Shown one piece after another: positions 55,657 through 64,000 of a stretch of DNA of 64,000 nt (position 1 is its first letter; every line of letters starts with the position of its first letter). The stretch lies in assembly GCF_002902985.1 (NCBI RefSeq), contig NZ_CP026167.1:2976001-3040000 (forward strand). The letters run 5' to 3'. A program made the position numbers and the translations under genes. The notes beneath the pieces were generated by a model, which did no database searches, was not told the DNA's origin, and saw only the letters and a program-made list of their open reading frames with translations. This DNA is from Leclercia sp. LSNIH1. GTDB lineage: Bacteria; Pseudomonadota; Gammaproteobacteria; Enterobacterales; Enterobacteriaceae.

Positions 55657-57288
55657 TTACGTTCGACGACAGGCGGTAAGCAGATCCATCTGCGGCTGAT
55701 AGACGGAGGTGCGAATGTTCATCATCCCCAGCACCGTGGAGAAAAGATTATCCTGCGACACCGCCTCTTTCGCGGCCTGATTACGCAGGCACTGCGCATC
55801 CACGCCAAAATTCTTTTTATAGTCCTGCGAGAGCCAGAACATGAACGGAATGTGCGTCTGCTGCGACGGTGCCAGCATGTACGGCGTACCGTGCAGGTAA
55901 AGACCGTTTTCCCCCAGCGATTCGCCATGATCGGAGAGATAAACCAGCGCCGTGTGCATCGTCGCCTGACGCGCCTTCAGGGCGTCGATGGTTTTACTCA
56001 CCACGCTGTCGGTATAGAGGATGGTATTGTCATAAGTGTTCATCAGCGCCTGGTGATCGCAATCCTGGATCTGGTTGGTGTCACAGGTCGGCGTAAATTT
56101 GCGGTACTGCTCCGGATAGCGCTGATAGTAGGCCGGGCCGTGACTGCCCATCAGGTGGATCACCAGCACCGTATCCTGTTTAAGCCCATCAAGGGTCTCA
56201 TTCAGACGATAGAGGTTAACGTCATCAATACAGGATTTATCCTTACAGAACTGATCCAGCTTCCACTGGGTCATGTCGGTATGCGGGATGCGATTACAGG
56301 CCCCTTTGCAGCCGCCATCGTTATCACGCCACAGCAGGTTTACCCCGGCGTGGGCCAGCACATCGAGCAACCCTTCCTGATGATGGGCCAGATCGGCATC
56401 ATATTTTTTGCGCGGCATTCCTGAGAACATGCACGGCACGGAGACGGCAGTTTCAGTGCCGCAGGAGGAGGCCTGCGGGAAGTTAATCATCTCCTGCTTT
56501 TCCAGTTCAGGGTTAGTGTCACGCCCGTAACCGTTGAGGGAGTAGTTTTCAGCCCGGGACGCCTCGCCAATCACCAGCACCAGCACGGTTTTTTTCTGCT
56601 GCGCCAGCAGCACCGGGCCTTTACGCGCGTCTTCCCCGAGATGGATGAGAGTCTGGTCGCCGGCAAACCAGCGCGCCTTGCTGTACTTAACGATGGCGCT
56701 GACGTAGTTCGCTGGCGTCACCATTTTGACGATGCCTTTGTTGTTGCGAAACAGCGAGGCGTAGTCCTTATAAAAGAGTGCGGCCACCAGAAGGATCACC
56801 ACCAGGCTCGCGAGGATGGCCGCCACGCGCATCAACAGCGTCTGCCACCACTTACCCGGACGAATACGAATCAGCGCCAGCACGGCGGCTGGCACCAGCC
56901 CGGCGATCGCCAGCCACAGCACCAGCTGCGGAGTGATAAGCGCCGTGGCCTCCTGAGAGTTGGTCTCGAAGACGTTAACCATCATATTCTGGTCAATCAC
57001 CGCCCCGTAGGTAAACATGAACCAGGTCGCCGCCGCGCATCCCAGGGTGAGCAACACCAGCAGCGGTTTGCGGATGAGTGGAATATTCAGAATGCTGAAG
57101 ACGATGACCCAGCCGCAGAAGAGTACCAGCGGCACGGTCAGGGCAAAGACAAAATCATGCAGCCGGGCGGGGGCGATCACCTGCCAGCTGCGGTGAATAA
57201 AGAGGGCGTTTAACAGGGTAAACAGGAGCGCGCAGCCCAGCGTAAATTTTGTATCGTTACACTGTAACTTTTTTAACATCTGCATCAT
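55657..57288 (-). CDS. EptA/MCR-family phosphoethanolamine transferase
   Basis: 543 residues from the ATG at 57288; ATGs at 57285 and 57279 are alternatives because no clear RBS is present. Five N-terminal membrane spans (up to about residue 175) are followed by a periplasmic alkaline-phosphatase-fold domain. Thr nucleophile in CGTETAVSVPCMFS, metal ligands in IGEASRAENYSLNGY and SDHGESLGENG, and disulfide cysteines in GGCKGAC, CKDKSC and CDTNQIQDC. It adds phosphoethanolamine to lipid A or another envelope glycan. E. coli has no such gene between nemR and ydhL, so it is an insertion. Confidence 0.88.
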   Translation of the reverse strand: MMQMLKKLQCNDTKFTLGCALLFTLLNALFIHRSWQVIAPARLHDFVFALTVPLVLFCGWVIVFSILNIPLIRKPLLVLLTLGCAAATWFMFTYGAVIDQNMMVNVFETNSQEATALITPQLVLWLAIAGLVPAAVLALIRIRPGKWWQTLLMRVAAILASLVVILLVAALFYKDYASLFRNNKGIVKMVTPANYVSAIVKYSKARWFAGDQTLIHLGEDARKGPVLLAQQKKTVLVLVIGEASRAENYSLNGYGRDTNPELEKQEMINFPQASSCGTETAVSVPCMFSGMPRKKYDADLAHHQEGLLDVLAHAGVNLLWRDNDGGCKGACNRIPHTDMTQWKLDQFCKDKSCIDDVNLYRLNETLDGLKQDTVLVIHLMGSHGPAYYQRYPEQYRKFTPTCDTNQIQDCDHQALMNTYDNTILYTDSVVSKTIDALKARQATMHTALVYLSDHGESLGENGLYLHGTPYMLAPSQQTHIPFMFWLSQDYKKNFGVDAQCLRNQAAKEAVSQDNLFSTVLGMMNIRTSVYQPQMDLLTACRRT

Positions 57289-57432
57289 CGTCAACCAGCA
57301 AGAATAGTGATGAGGCGAGTATAGGGAGCGAAGATTAGTGAAACCTTAATGCCACAATTCTGTGGTTGACCTCTTGCGTAACCCCGGCTTAAGGTCTTCA
57401 CTTTACTGAATCTTGGGTTTCGGGAGGTGCGT

Positions 57433-57672
57433 GTGGCTGAACAACTGGAGTTCTTTCCTGTCCAGAGCCCGTGCCGCGGTATTTGCCAGTCGGATGAGCG
57501 AGGGTTTTGTCGCGGCTGTATGCGCAGCCGGGAAGAGCGTTTTAACTGGCAGTCGATGAGCGATGCCCAGAAACAGGAGATCCTGCGCCTGTGCCGCCAG
57601 CGTCTTTTGCGTAAATTGCGCGCAAACAAGCCCCCTGAAGCTGAAGAACCTCAGCAGCCCTCACTTTTTTAG
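57433..57672 (+). CDS. ydhL: YdhL, DUF1289 Fe-S-type small protein
   Basis: 79 residues from the GTG at 57433, placed 5 bases after GGGAGG; this gives the E. coli start (M-A-E-Q-like) and length. Four conserved cysteines are in SPCRGICQSDERGFCRGC. The DUF1289 cysteine pattern suggests metal binding; function unknown. It precedes ydhF by 49 bases. Confidence 0.9.
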   Translation: MAEQLEFFPVQSPCRGICQSDERGFCRGCMRSREERFNWQSMSDAQKQEILRLCRQRLLRKLRANKPPEAEEPQQPSLF

Positions 57673-57721
57673 CGTCACAAACGCGTATACTCTCCCCAGA
57701 CTTTTTTTAAAGGAAATTGGT

Positions 57722-58618
57722 ATGGTTCAGCGTATTACCCTTGCCCCGCAGGGCCCGGAGTTTTCTCGTTTTGTGATGGGCTACTGGCGTCTGATGGACT
57801 GGAACATGTCCGCCCAGGAGCTGGCCAGTTTTATTGAAGAGCATCTGGATCTGGGGATCACCACTGTCGATCACGCCGATATTTATGGCGGCTACGAGTG
57901 TGAAGCGGCCTTTGGTGAGGCGATGAAGCTCTCTCCCGCGCTGCGTGAGCGTATGGAGATCGTCACCAAATGCGGTATCGCCACCACGGCGAAAGCGGAG
58001 CATGCCCTCGGCCACTACATTACCGACCGCGACCATATTATTCGTAGTGCAGAACAGTCCCTCACGAATCTGGCGACCGATCGCCTTGACCTGCTGCTGA
58101 TCCACCGTCCCGATCCGCTGATGGACGCCGATGAGGTTGCCGAAGCCCTCCTCGCCCTGCACCAGAGCGGCAAGGTGCGCCATTTTGGCGTCTCTAACTT
58201 TACGCCAGCCCAGTTTGCCCTGCTGCAGTCGCGTCTGCCGTTCACCCTGGCGACTAACCAGGTTGAAATTTCGCCGGTTTATCAGCCGCTGCTGCTGGAC
58301 GGTACCCTCGATCAGCTCCAGCAGCTGCGTATTCGCCCGATGGCCTGGTCCTGCCTCGGCGGTGGTCGCCTGTTTAATGATGATGCCTTCCAGCCGCTGC
58401 GCGATGAGCTGGCGAAGGTGGCCCAGGAGCTGAATGCCGAAACTATCGAGCAGGTGGTCTATGCGTGGATTTTACGTCTGCCATCCCAGCCGCTGCCGAT
58501 CATCGGTTCCGGCAAAATTGAACGTGTACGTTCAGCGCTGGCAGCAGAGCAGCTGAACATGACCCGCCAGCAGTGGTTCCGCATCCGCAAAGCCGCGCTG
58601 GGTTACGACGTGCCGTAA
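57722..58618 (+). CDS. ydhF: YdhF, aldo-keto reductase
   Basis: 298 residues from the ATG at 57722 (AAGGAAATT upstream); the upstream open frame overlaps ydhL and is not coding. AKR tetrad: Asp in DHADIYGGYE, Tyr in the same motif, Lys in VTKCGI and His in LLIHRPDP. It reduces aldehydes or ketones with NADPH; the natural substrate is unknown. Confidence 0.94.
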   Translation: MVQRITLAPQGPEFSRFVMGYWRLMDWNMSAQELASFIEEHLDLGITTVDHADIYGGYECEAAFGEAMKLSPALRERMEIVTKCGIATTAKAEHALGHYITDRDHIIRSAEQSLTNLATDRLDLLLIHRPDPLMDADEVAEALLALHQSGKVRHFGVSNFTPAQFALLQSRLPFTLATNQVEISPVYQPLLLDGTLDQLQQLRIRPMAWSCLGGGRLFNDDAFQPLRDELAKVAQELNAETIEQVVYAWILRLPSQPLPIIGSGKIERVRSALAAEQLNMTRQQWFRIRKAALGYDVP

Positions 58619-58698
58619 TTCTCTATTTGTCTGACTTTCCGGTTAAAACGTTGCCCCTGGTATAAACTTAAGGGGCAAAAAATAACCAAGGAGGTCAT

Positions 58699-59217
58699 AT
58701 GAAGCGATTTACTCTGGCAGCGTTAACGCTGGTGGTTTGTGCAGGTGCGCAGGCTGCCAGCGAAGAAGTAAAGATGAACCTCGTCACCTCTCAGGGGATC
58801 GGCCAGTCCATCGGGACAGTCACCATCACTGAAACCGATAAAGGCCTGGAGTTTTCCCCGGATCTCAAAGCCCTCCCTCCGGGCGAACACGGTTATCACG
58901 TCCATGCCAAAGGCTCCTGCGAACCGGCCATGAAAGATGGCAAACCGTCCGCCGCTGAGGCCGCGGGTGGACACCTCGATCCCCATAACACCGGCAAACA
59001 TGAAGGGCCGGAGGGGATGGGCCACTTAGGCGATCTGCCAGCGCTGGTGGTCAACAATGACGGTAAAGCGACCGACCCGGTCGTTGCCCCGCGCCTCAAA
59101 AAGCTGGATGAGGTAAAAGGCAAAGCGCTGATGATCCATGTCGGTGGGGATAATATGTCGGATCACCCTAAACCTCTTGGCGGTGGCGGGGAGCGCTACG
59201 CCTGCGGGGTGATTTGA
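58699..59217 (+). CDS. sodC: SodC, periplasmic Cu/Zn superoxide dismutase
   Basis: 172 residues. Signal peptide 1-19 (ending AGAQA). Copper and zinc histidines in [25 protein letters not shown] and [12 protein letters not shown], and a disulfide pair in the GSCEP and YACGV positions. AAGGAGG lies 6 bases before the start. It overlaps the convergent ydhK by 22 bases. Confidence 0.96.
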   Translation: MKRFTLAALTLVVCAGAQAASEEVKMNLVTSQGIGQSIGTVTITETDKGLEFSPDLKALPPGEHGYHVHAKGSCEPAMKDGKPSAAEAAGGHLDPHNTGKHEGPEGMGHLGDLPALVVNNDGKATDPVVAPRLKKLDEVKGKALMIHVGGDNMSDHPKPLGGGGERYACGVI

Positions 59218-61229
59218 TCGCTGAGGGTGCCCGGTGCGGGTGCCTGTTCCAGCTGGGATAGCGAGCAGTGCAGTCGCCAGATCAGGGCCGCAAGCTCTTG
59301 TCCGGCGGGCTGCGGATGATGCGACAGAGTGTCACAGATACGCTGAAGCTCATCCAGCGTGGCGGCCAGGGGACGCTGCTGTACGCCGCGTTCGCTCATG
59401 ATGTCACGCAGCAGTGAGACGGCGACGTCGCGCACCCGGGCCAGCGGATCCGAGCGCGTCTCCCAGTCCCGTAACTGCCAGACCACATGGCTGCAGTTCA
59501 GCAGCACCACTCCCCAACGCAGCAGCCAGCGTCGCGCCAGCGCATCCTGACTGTTATTGAGCTGGTTAACATGGTGATAGACCAGCGATTCATAGCCATT
59601 CTCGCTGAGCCGCGGCCTGCGGCTCAGCTGATCGACAAATCCGCGCCGCAATTCGCGAATGTGACGACGGCTCTTACGCGCATCGGAGCCCGGACGCAGC
59701 ACCGCAAAGGCCAGCCACGTCAGCCCCACGCCAAGTATTTTTGCCAGGTTGTCATTGAGAAAATCGGCAAAGTCATACACCGGCGGGTTGGTCACTGAAA
59801 TAAATGAACCCATAAAGACAATAAGCTGCCCCCACAGACCGGCGAGGGCGGGCATCTGCTGCTTCATAAGTTGCATGGTGGTCAGCAGCGGGAAGAGAAA
59901 CAGCAGGAACAGCCAGAGGTCCGAGATCTGCACCATCAGACCAAACTTGACCACAAAGCTGAAGAGCGAGAGCAGGATCAGGGTGCGCAGCAGCAGCGTG
60001 AGCGAATTAAAGGGCGAGGCCGCCACCGAATAGAGCACGCTGCTGATCGCGGCCAGGGTCAGGGCCGCCCCCCCTGCATCCCACTGGGCGGCAATGGTCC
60101 AGGCGCCTACCAGGCTAAGGGCGCAAAAGGTGCGAAAGCCGCTCCAGAGCGCTTCCAGATTATCAGTATGCCGGGCCAGCGCCGGGCTGCGGGGAACGAT
60201 AAATTCTGTTATCGGCGTCGCGGTTTCAACGGCTTTTATCCAGCGGCTGCTCTGTAGATACAGACGGCAGAAATAGCGTAGTCGCAGCCAGAAGGCACGA
60301 TGGCGGTAATCCGCGTCGGTGCCTGGCCTCAGTGGAGCAAGGATCCGCGCCACGGTATAAAAATCGGCGTCAGGACGGGCAAGGGCGGCGAGGAGTTGAT
60401 CGATAACCTCCCGGGTGTGGGCGGGCGGATTAGGCCAGTTCAGCAGCATGCGGCGCAGACTGGAGATGGCGCTGGTCATCCGAAGCTGCTGGTGGAGGAG
60501 ATAATTAAGCAGGGCATTCTGGCGGCGAAAACGGTAGTGGCTCCAGAAAGCCTGGATACGCAGCAGGTTCATGGTCAGGATTTGGGCGATAACCTTCTCG
60601 TGGGCCAGGCGAATAGCATCGTTACTGTCGGGCTGCCACAGCAGGCTGGCGTGCTCCAGCAGCCGGGTGTGCATGGTTTTCAGCGCGGTGATGAGGGCTT
60701 TGCCGTCGGAGGTGCTGGGCAGGATCATCATCATCACCCCGCCGCTAAGGATGCCAATAATAACTTCGCACACGCGGGCCTGGGCGATATCCCACAACTG
60801 GGTGGTGTCGAGAATATCAATGACCGGGAACGCGATGATCGCCGCGGTGTATCCAGCCAGCTGGAAGGCATAGGCGACGTTATTGGTGAAATGGGCGCAG
60901 GCCCAGGTGCAAAGCGCCAGCCAGGCCGCCATGCTGAACAGAAATAGCCACGGGTCGTTGAGCGTATGACCGGCAATAATCAGCGCAGCGGTGGCACCGA
61001 GCAGGCTGCCCGCCACGCGGCCAAGGCTTGTACTGATCACACCGCCAACGGTCGGGAAGCTGACCACCGCCGCCGAGGTCATCGCCCAGTAGGGTTCGTC
61101 GAGGTTAAGACAGTAGGCGACAGTGAGAGCCAGGCACATCGCTATCCCGTTGCGCAGGGCGTAGCGCCACTGCGCCGGGGTCGCCTTTATCCACGGCAGG
61201 TTGCGCCATGAAAAAGCGGGGAGGTTCAC
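59196..61229 (-). CDS. ydhK: YdhK, FUSC/AaeB-type efflux membrane component
   Basis: 677 residues. Two sets of about five to six membrane helices (about 25-175 and 365-510) flank cytosolic domains; an FUSC (fusaric-acid resistance) protein. With YdhJ (adaptor) and YdhI it forms an AaeAB-like export system for aromatic acids or similar. The start overlaps the ydhJ stop by 4 bases. Confidence 0.92.
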   Translation of the reverse strand: MNLPAFSWRNLPWIKATPAQWRYALRNGIAMCLALTVAYCLNLDEPYWAMTSAAVVSFPTVGGVISTSLGRVAGSLLGATAALIIAGHTLNDPWLFLFSMAAWLALCTWACAHFTNNVAYAFQLAGYTAAIIAFPVIDILDTTQLWDIAQARVCEVIIGILSGGVMMMILPSTSDGKALITALKTMHTRLLEHASLLWQPDSNDAIRLAHEKVIAQILTMNLLRIQAFWSHYRFRRQNALLNYLLHQQLRMTSAISSLRRMLLNWPNPPAHTREVIDQLLAALARPDADFYTVARILAPLRPGTDADYRHRAFWLRLRYFCRLYLQSSRWIKAVETATPITEFIVPRSPALARHTDNLEALWSGFRTFCALSLVGAWTIAAQWDAGGAALTLAAISSVLYSVAASPFNSLTLLLRTLILLSLFSFVVKFGLMVQISDLWLFLLFLFPLLTTMQLMKQQMPALAGLWGQLIVFMGSFISVTNPPVYDFADFLNDNLAKILGVGLTWLAFAVLRPGSDARKSRRHIRELRRGFVDQLSRRPRLSENGYESLVYHHVNQLNNSQDALARRWLLRWGVVLLNCSHVVWQLRDWETRSDPLARVRDVAVSLLRDIMSERGVQQRPLAATLDELQRICDTLSHHPQPAGQELAALIWRLHCSLSQLEQAPAPGTLSDQITPQA

Positions 61230-62083
61230 CGGGCGGTTCCCACAGAGACGGTACAGGTGGTGCCGGAGACCAGCGTCAGGTCAGGCGGTAGCTTGTCGAA
61301 ACTGATGCGCACCGGGATGCGCTGCGCCAGCCTCACCCAGGGAATATTGGGTTTCACGTCGGGCACCAGCCCTGAATCGGTCTCCACGCTCTGATCGTAG
61401 ATAGCCCGACCAATACTCGATACGCGACCCTGTAACGTTTGCGCACTGCTGTAGAGTACGATCTGCACCGGCGCACCCTCACGGATATGCCGGAGCTTGG
61501 TCTCTTCAAAATAGCCCACCACGTAAAAGGAGTGGCTGTCGACCAGGGCGAACACCGGCTGGCCCGTGGAGGCGTAATCACCCACCCGGGTTGAAAGATT
61601 GGTGACCCAGCCGTCCACCGGTGCTTTAACCACCGTCTGGGTCAATTGCCACTGCGCCTGTTTTAGCGTCGCTTCAGCCACCGCTACGTTGGCCTGCATC
61701 GCCTTTACGTTAATATTGGCGGTATCCAGATCTTCGGCGGAGATATATTTTTGCGACAGGTGGCGGCGCCGGTTCGCTTCATTATTGGCTTTTGAGAGAT
61801 CGGACTGAGCTTTTGCCAGCTGCGCCTCGGCGTTAAGCACTGCAATATGGAACGGGGTCTGATCAATTCTGAAGAGCACCTCTCCCGCATGGACAAACTG
61901 GTTATCTTTAATGTGCAGGGTGGTAATCGTGCCGGAAACCTGGGGCGTCACGCTGACCTGCTCGGCGCGCACCTTTCCGTCCCGGGTCCAGGGGGACTGC
62001 ATATAATAATTCCATAGCCACCATCCGGCGATAAGCGCCACGGCCAGAACCAGTAATGATGAAAAATATTTAATTGTTTTCAT
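61226..62083 (-). CDS. ydhJ: YdhJ, HlyD-family periplasmic adaptor
   Basis: 285 residues from the ATG at 62083 ([15 protein letters not shown]), as in E. coli. One N-terminal anchor (about 6-24), a lipoyl/barrel half-motif [18 protein letters not shown], a coiled-coil hairpin (about 75-140) and a C-terminal barrel. It joins the YdhK pump to the outer envelope. It starts 8 bases after ydhI. Confidence 0.93.
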   Translation of the reverse strand: MKTIKYFSSLLVLAVALIAGWWLWNYYMQSPWTRDGKVRAEQVSVTPQVSGTITTLHIKDNQFVHAGEVLFRIDQTPFHIAVLNAEAQLAKAQSDLSKANNEANRRRHLSQKYISAEDLDTANINVKAMQANVAVAEATLKQAQWQLTQTVVKAPVDGWVTNLSTRVGDYASTGQPVFALVDSHSFYVVGYFEETKLRHIREGAPVQIVLYSSAQTLQGRVSSIGRAIYDQSVETDSGLVPDVKPNIPWVRLAQRIPVRISFDKLPPDLTLVSGTTCTVSVGTAR

Positions 62084-62091
62084 AAGCATAG

Positions 62092-62328
62092 TCACCACAC
62101 AATGAGCAGAACCAGGCCCAGGCAGACTGCAAGGACGAATAACGAAAGATCCATCAGCATGGGGTGCCAGATTTCACCGGAATAGATCCAGTCGCGCAGC
62201 AAGCGGTGGGTGACCAGCCAGAGAATAAAACCCAGCATCACCGCTTTGAACAGAGGGGGAAAGTAAACCGAGGCACCTACTATCAGATCCTGAAGCGGTA
62301 ACCCCGAGGCGTTAAGCGTGAGCGTCAC
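62092..62328 (-). CDS. ydhI: YdhI, DUF1656 small membrane protein
   Basis: 78 residues from the GTG at 62328, with AAAGGAACC 7 bases upstream; this start equals the E. coli length. Two membrane spans. DUF1656 proteins accompany AaeAB/YdhJK pumps (compare AaeX). First gene of ydhIJK, divergent from slyA. Confidence 0.9.
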   Translation of the reverse strand: MTLTLNASGLPLQDLIVGASVYFPPLFKAVMLGFILWLVTHRLLRDWIYSGEIWHPMLMDLSLFVLAVCLGLVLLIVW

Positions 62329-62493
62329 GTGCCGGTTCCTTTGCAAATGGGTCGTGGCCAAAAAGCGCGGCCGCATAACGCGCTGGGGCGTCACAACAAA
62401 GTGTAAATCAGACTCTCATCAAGGATGTATGCAGTATTGCATTTGTTTTGGCAATATAAATGCTGCACACTATTCTAAAATCAGTATAATAAC

Positions 62494-62505
62494 TTAGCAA
62501 GCTAA
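62494..62505. promoter_or_regulatory. SlyA operator
   Basis: TTAGCAAGCTAA, a perfect 12-bp palindrome and the SlyA consensus, 16 bases upstream of the slyA start. SlyA probably represses itself here and may act on the divergent ydhIJK. Confidence 0.9.
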
Positions 62506-62521
62506 TTATAAGGAGATGAAA

Positions 62522-62956
62522 TTGGAATCGCCACTAGGTTCTGATCTGGCAAGGTTAGTACGCATCTGGCGTGCTCTGATTGACCATCGCCTGAAACCTC
62601 TGGAATTGACACAGACGCATTGGGTCACGCTGCATAACATCCATCAGCTGCCACCCGACCAGTCACAGATCCAACTGGCAAAAGCGATTGGCATCGAGCA
62701 GCCATCACTGGTACGAACGCTCGATCAACTGGAAGAGAAGGGGCTGATTTCACGCCAGACCTGCGCCAGCGATCGTCGTGCCAAGCGGATTAAACTCACT
62801 GAGAAAGCCACCCCCATCATCACAGAGATGGAGGCGGTGATCAGCAAAACGCGCGGTGAGATCCTCTCCGGGATCACGCCTGCCGAACTGGAACTGCTGA
62901 TCTCGCTGGTAGCCCGGCTTGAGCACAATATCAATGAGTTACAGTCCCGCGACTAA
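62522..62956 (+). CDS. slyA: SlyA, MarR-family transcriptional regulator
   Basis: 144 residues from the TTG at 62522, which has AAGGAG at a 6-base spacing. The ATG two codons upstream abuts the Shine-Dalgarno and cannot be used well. Winged-helix HTH in the centre: [20 protein letters not shown] and the wing [13 protein letters not shown]. It binds aromatic carboxylates and counteracts H-NS. A perfect SlyA box lies in its leader. Confidence 0.95.
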   Translation: MESPLGSDLARLVRIWRALIDHRLKPLELTQTHWVTLHNIHQLPPDQSQIQLAKAIGIEQPSLVRTLDQLEEKGLISRQTCASDRRAKRIKLTEKATPIITEMEAVISKTRGEILSGITPAELELLISLVARLEHNINELQSRD

Positions 62957-62961
62957 CCTTT

Positions 62962-62990
62962 AAAAAAGCCTTGCGAACGCAAGGCTTTTT
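62962..62990. terminator. Bidirectional terminator slyA / GGDEF gene
   Basis: AAAAAAGCCTTGCG-A-ACGCAAGGCTTTTT, symmetric stem with A and T runs, between the two convergent stops. Confidence 0.93.
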
Positions 62991-62992
62991 CT

Positions 62993-64000
62993 TTACTGGA
63001 ACACGACCACCCGGTTACGTCCGCTCTCTTTTGCCTCGTACATCGCTTTATCTGCACGCCCGACGCACTCTTCCGCGCTGATGTTCTCTATGGCGGTAAA
63101 CACGCCCATGCTGATGGTGATGGGCTCGGGAAGTTGTCCGTCGGAGCTGGCTTTATCGAAGCTGCTCAGTTTTAAGCGTATCCGCTCCGCAACCTGGCGC
63201 GCCGCTTCAGGGGGGGTATGGGTTAACAGCAGAACAAATTCTTCTCCCCCGATACGCGCCGCAACGTCATTTGGCCGGACGGAATCCATCAGCAACTGGG
63301 CGACAAACTGCAAAACCTTATCTCCTTGCAGGTGTCCATAGCAGTCGTTGATGCGCTTAAAACGATCGAGATCGCTGACGATAACCGAGACCGGCTCCGT
63401 CGGTTTTACCGTATGAAGGGCGTGGTTCAGGGCATCATAGAAATAGCTACGGTTGTAGAGCCGGGTCAGCGGATCGCGAATCGAGTTCTGGTAAGACTGT
63501 TGATACTTCAGATGCGATTCGCGATAAAGATTAAATACGTCATACAGCAGGACAAACATAATCAGCAGCGTGGCAACGGCTTCAAATAACCGTGCGCGAT
63601 ACCATGAGATATCTTCTGCGTGTCCGCCTGACAACAGCATGGCAAGCGTGGCGATATAACAGAGGCATAAGAAATTCCCGCCCACCCAGAACAGATTGCG
63701 CACCCGCGTCGTACGCAACAATATCGCCAATGCAATAATCCAGAACGCGATGAGCGTAATGTTAATCGGCCGTTTCCACAGCAACAGATATTGCCGGGTG
63801 TCGTTGTCGACCAAATCTAATGATAATAAAGCCACGTTGCTGGAGTAGAGCCAGGCGAGGATCACAATCAGGGCCGTAAATATAAACATGCCTGAAATTA
63901 TCGAAAGATGGAAAATTCGCGACAGTGGTCGGCTGCGGATAGCGTACAGCACAGCCGCAACGATAAAAAGCACGGCCATCAGCAGATGACGGAACGCGAA
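62993..64000 (-). CDS. Diguanylate cyclase, truncated by the window edge
   Basis: At least 335 residues; the frame stays open at the right edge, so the true start may lie outside (an internal Met is at 63979). About five membrane spans (up to about residue 150), then a GGDEF domain with RIGGEEFVLLL (active GGEEF), DPLTRLYNR and SDLDRFKRINDCYGH. It makes c-di-GMP from two GTP. I cannot assign the family of the membrane sensor. In E. coli slyB would follow slyA here, so this is an insertion. Confidence 0.87.
   Translation of the reverse strand, partial: FAFRHLLMAVLFIVAAVLYAIRSRPLSRIFHLSIISGMFIFTALIVILAWLYSSNVALLSLDLVDNDTRQYLLLWKRPINITLIAFWIIALAILLRTTRVRNLFWVGGNFLCLCYIATLAMLLSGGHAEDISWYRARLFEAVATLLIMFVLLYDVFNLYRESHLKYQQSYQNSIRDPLTRLYNRSYFYDALNHALHTVKPTEPVSVIVSDLDRFKRINDCYGHLQGDKVLQFVAQLLMDSVRPNDVAARIGGEEFVLLLTHTPPEAARQVAERIRLKLSSFDKASSDGQLPEPITISMGVFTAIENISAEECVGRADKAMYEAKESGRNRVVVFQ

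Noticed and set aside
58651..58679. Hairpin TTGCCCCT/AGGGGCAA after ydhF as a terminator
   Set aside because: Followed by A-residues instead of T on the ydhF strand and overlaps a TATAAA-like promoter element of sodC.

Overview
The window is a chromosomal segment of an Enterobacteriaceae bacterium of the Enterobacter/Leclercia/Lelliottia kind. Most genes can be matched from memory to the E. coli K-12 stretch running from ydiK to slyA, in the same order. Two tRNA-Val(GAC) genes, RprA, lpp, the suf operon, pykF, purR and sodB sit where they do in E. coli. Protein similarity is high but not E. coli level, base composition is moderately GC-rich, and no phage, plasmid or insertion-sequence genes are visible.

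Layout. 1-1118: C-terminal part of a GH3 glycoside hydrolase. 1165-6244: RprA sRNA, ydiK, ydiJ, menI. 6245-7057: intergenic, with a candidate sRNA, a 31-residue membrane peptide and a perfect Fur box. 7058-12579: sufABCDSE. 12677-15707: ldtE, lpp, pykF with a Cra site. 16291-18814: a MetNIQ-type ABC importer. 18919-19128: fumD. 19109-22191: polar amino acid ABC importer. 22431-25516: small proteins and a two-component system beside a secreted HbpS/GlcG-like protein. 25645-27143: a degenerate metallo-beta-lactamase-fold protein and a carbonic anhydrase. 27184-39594: an eleven-gene divergent catabolic cluster. 39581-41191: ydhS. From there the core order resumes: tRNA-Val pair, mdtK, ribE, cfa, punC, punR, purR, ynhF, ydhP, sodB, mepH, grxD, rnt, gloA, nemA, nemR, an eptA-like gene, ydhL, ydhF, sodC, ydhK, ydhJ, ydhI, slyA, and a truncated GGDEF gene.

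The accessory block lies between fumD and ydhS, where E. coli K-12 carries ydhYVWXUT. Its most striking part is the LacI-controlled cluster at 27184-39594. One arm encodes an MFS transporter, a HisD-family dehydrogenase, an SDR, an alpha/beta hydrolase, an HpaI-type aldolase and a double-cupin protein. The other encodes the LacI regulator, two tandem double-SnoaL proteins, a second HisD-family dehydrogenase and an amidase. Two matching 16-bp palindromes with centres exactly 90 bp apart lie between the arms. I do not recognise the substrate. The enzyme set suggests uptake, amide or ester hydrolysis, stepwise alcohol oxidation, and retro-aldol cleavage to pyruvate-type products.

Other features worth a look are a putative HbpS-kinase-regulator three-component system, an EptA/MCR-family phosphoethanolamine transferase between nemR and ydhL, and a second NemR-like palindrome directly before nemA. 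Start codons were chosen from ribosome-binding sites and remembered E. coli orthologues. No database search was run.
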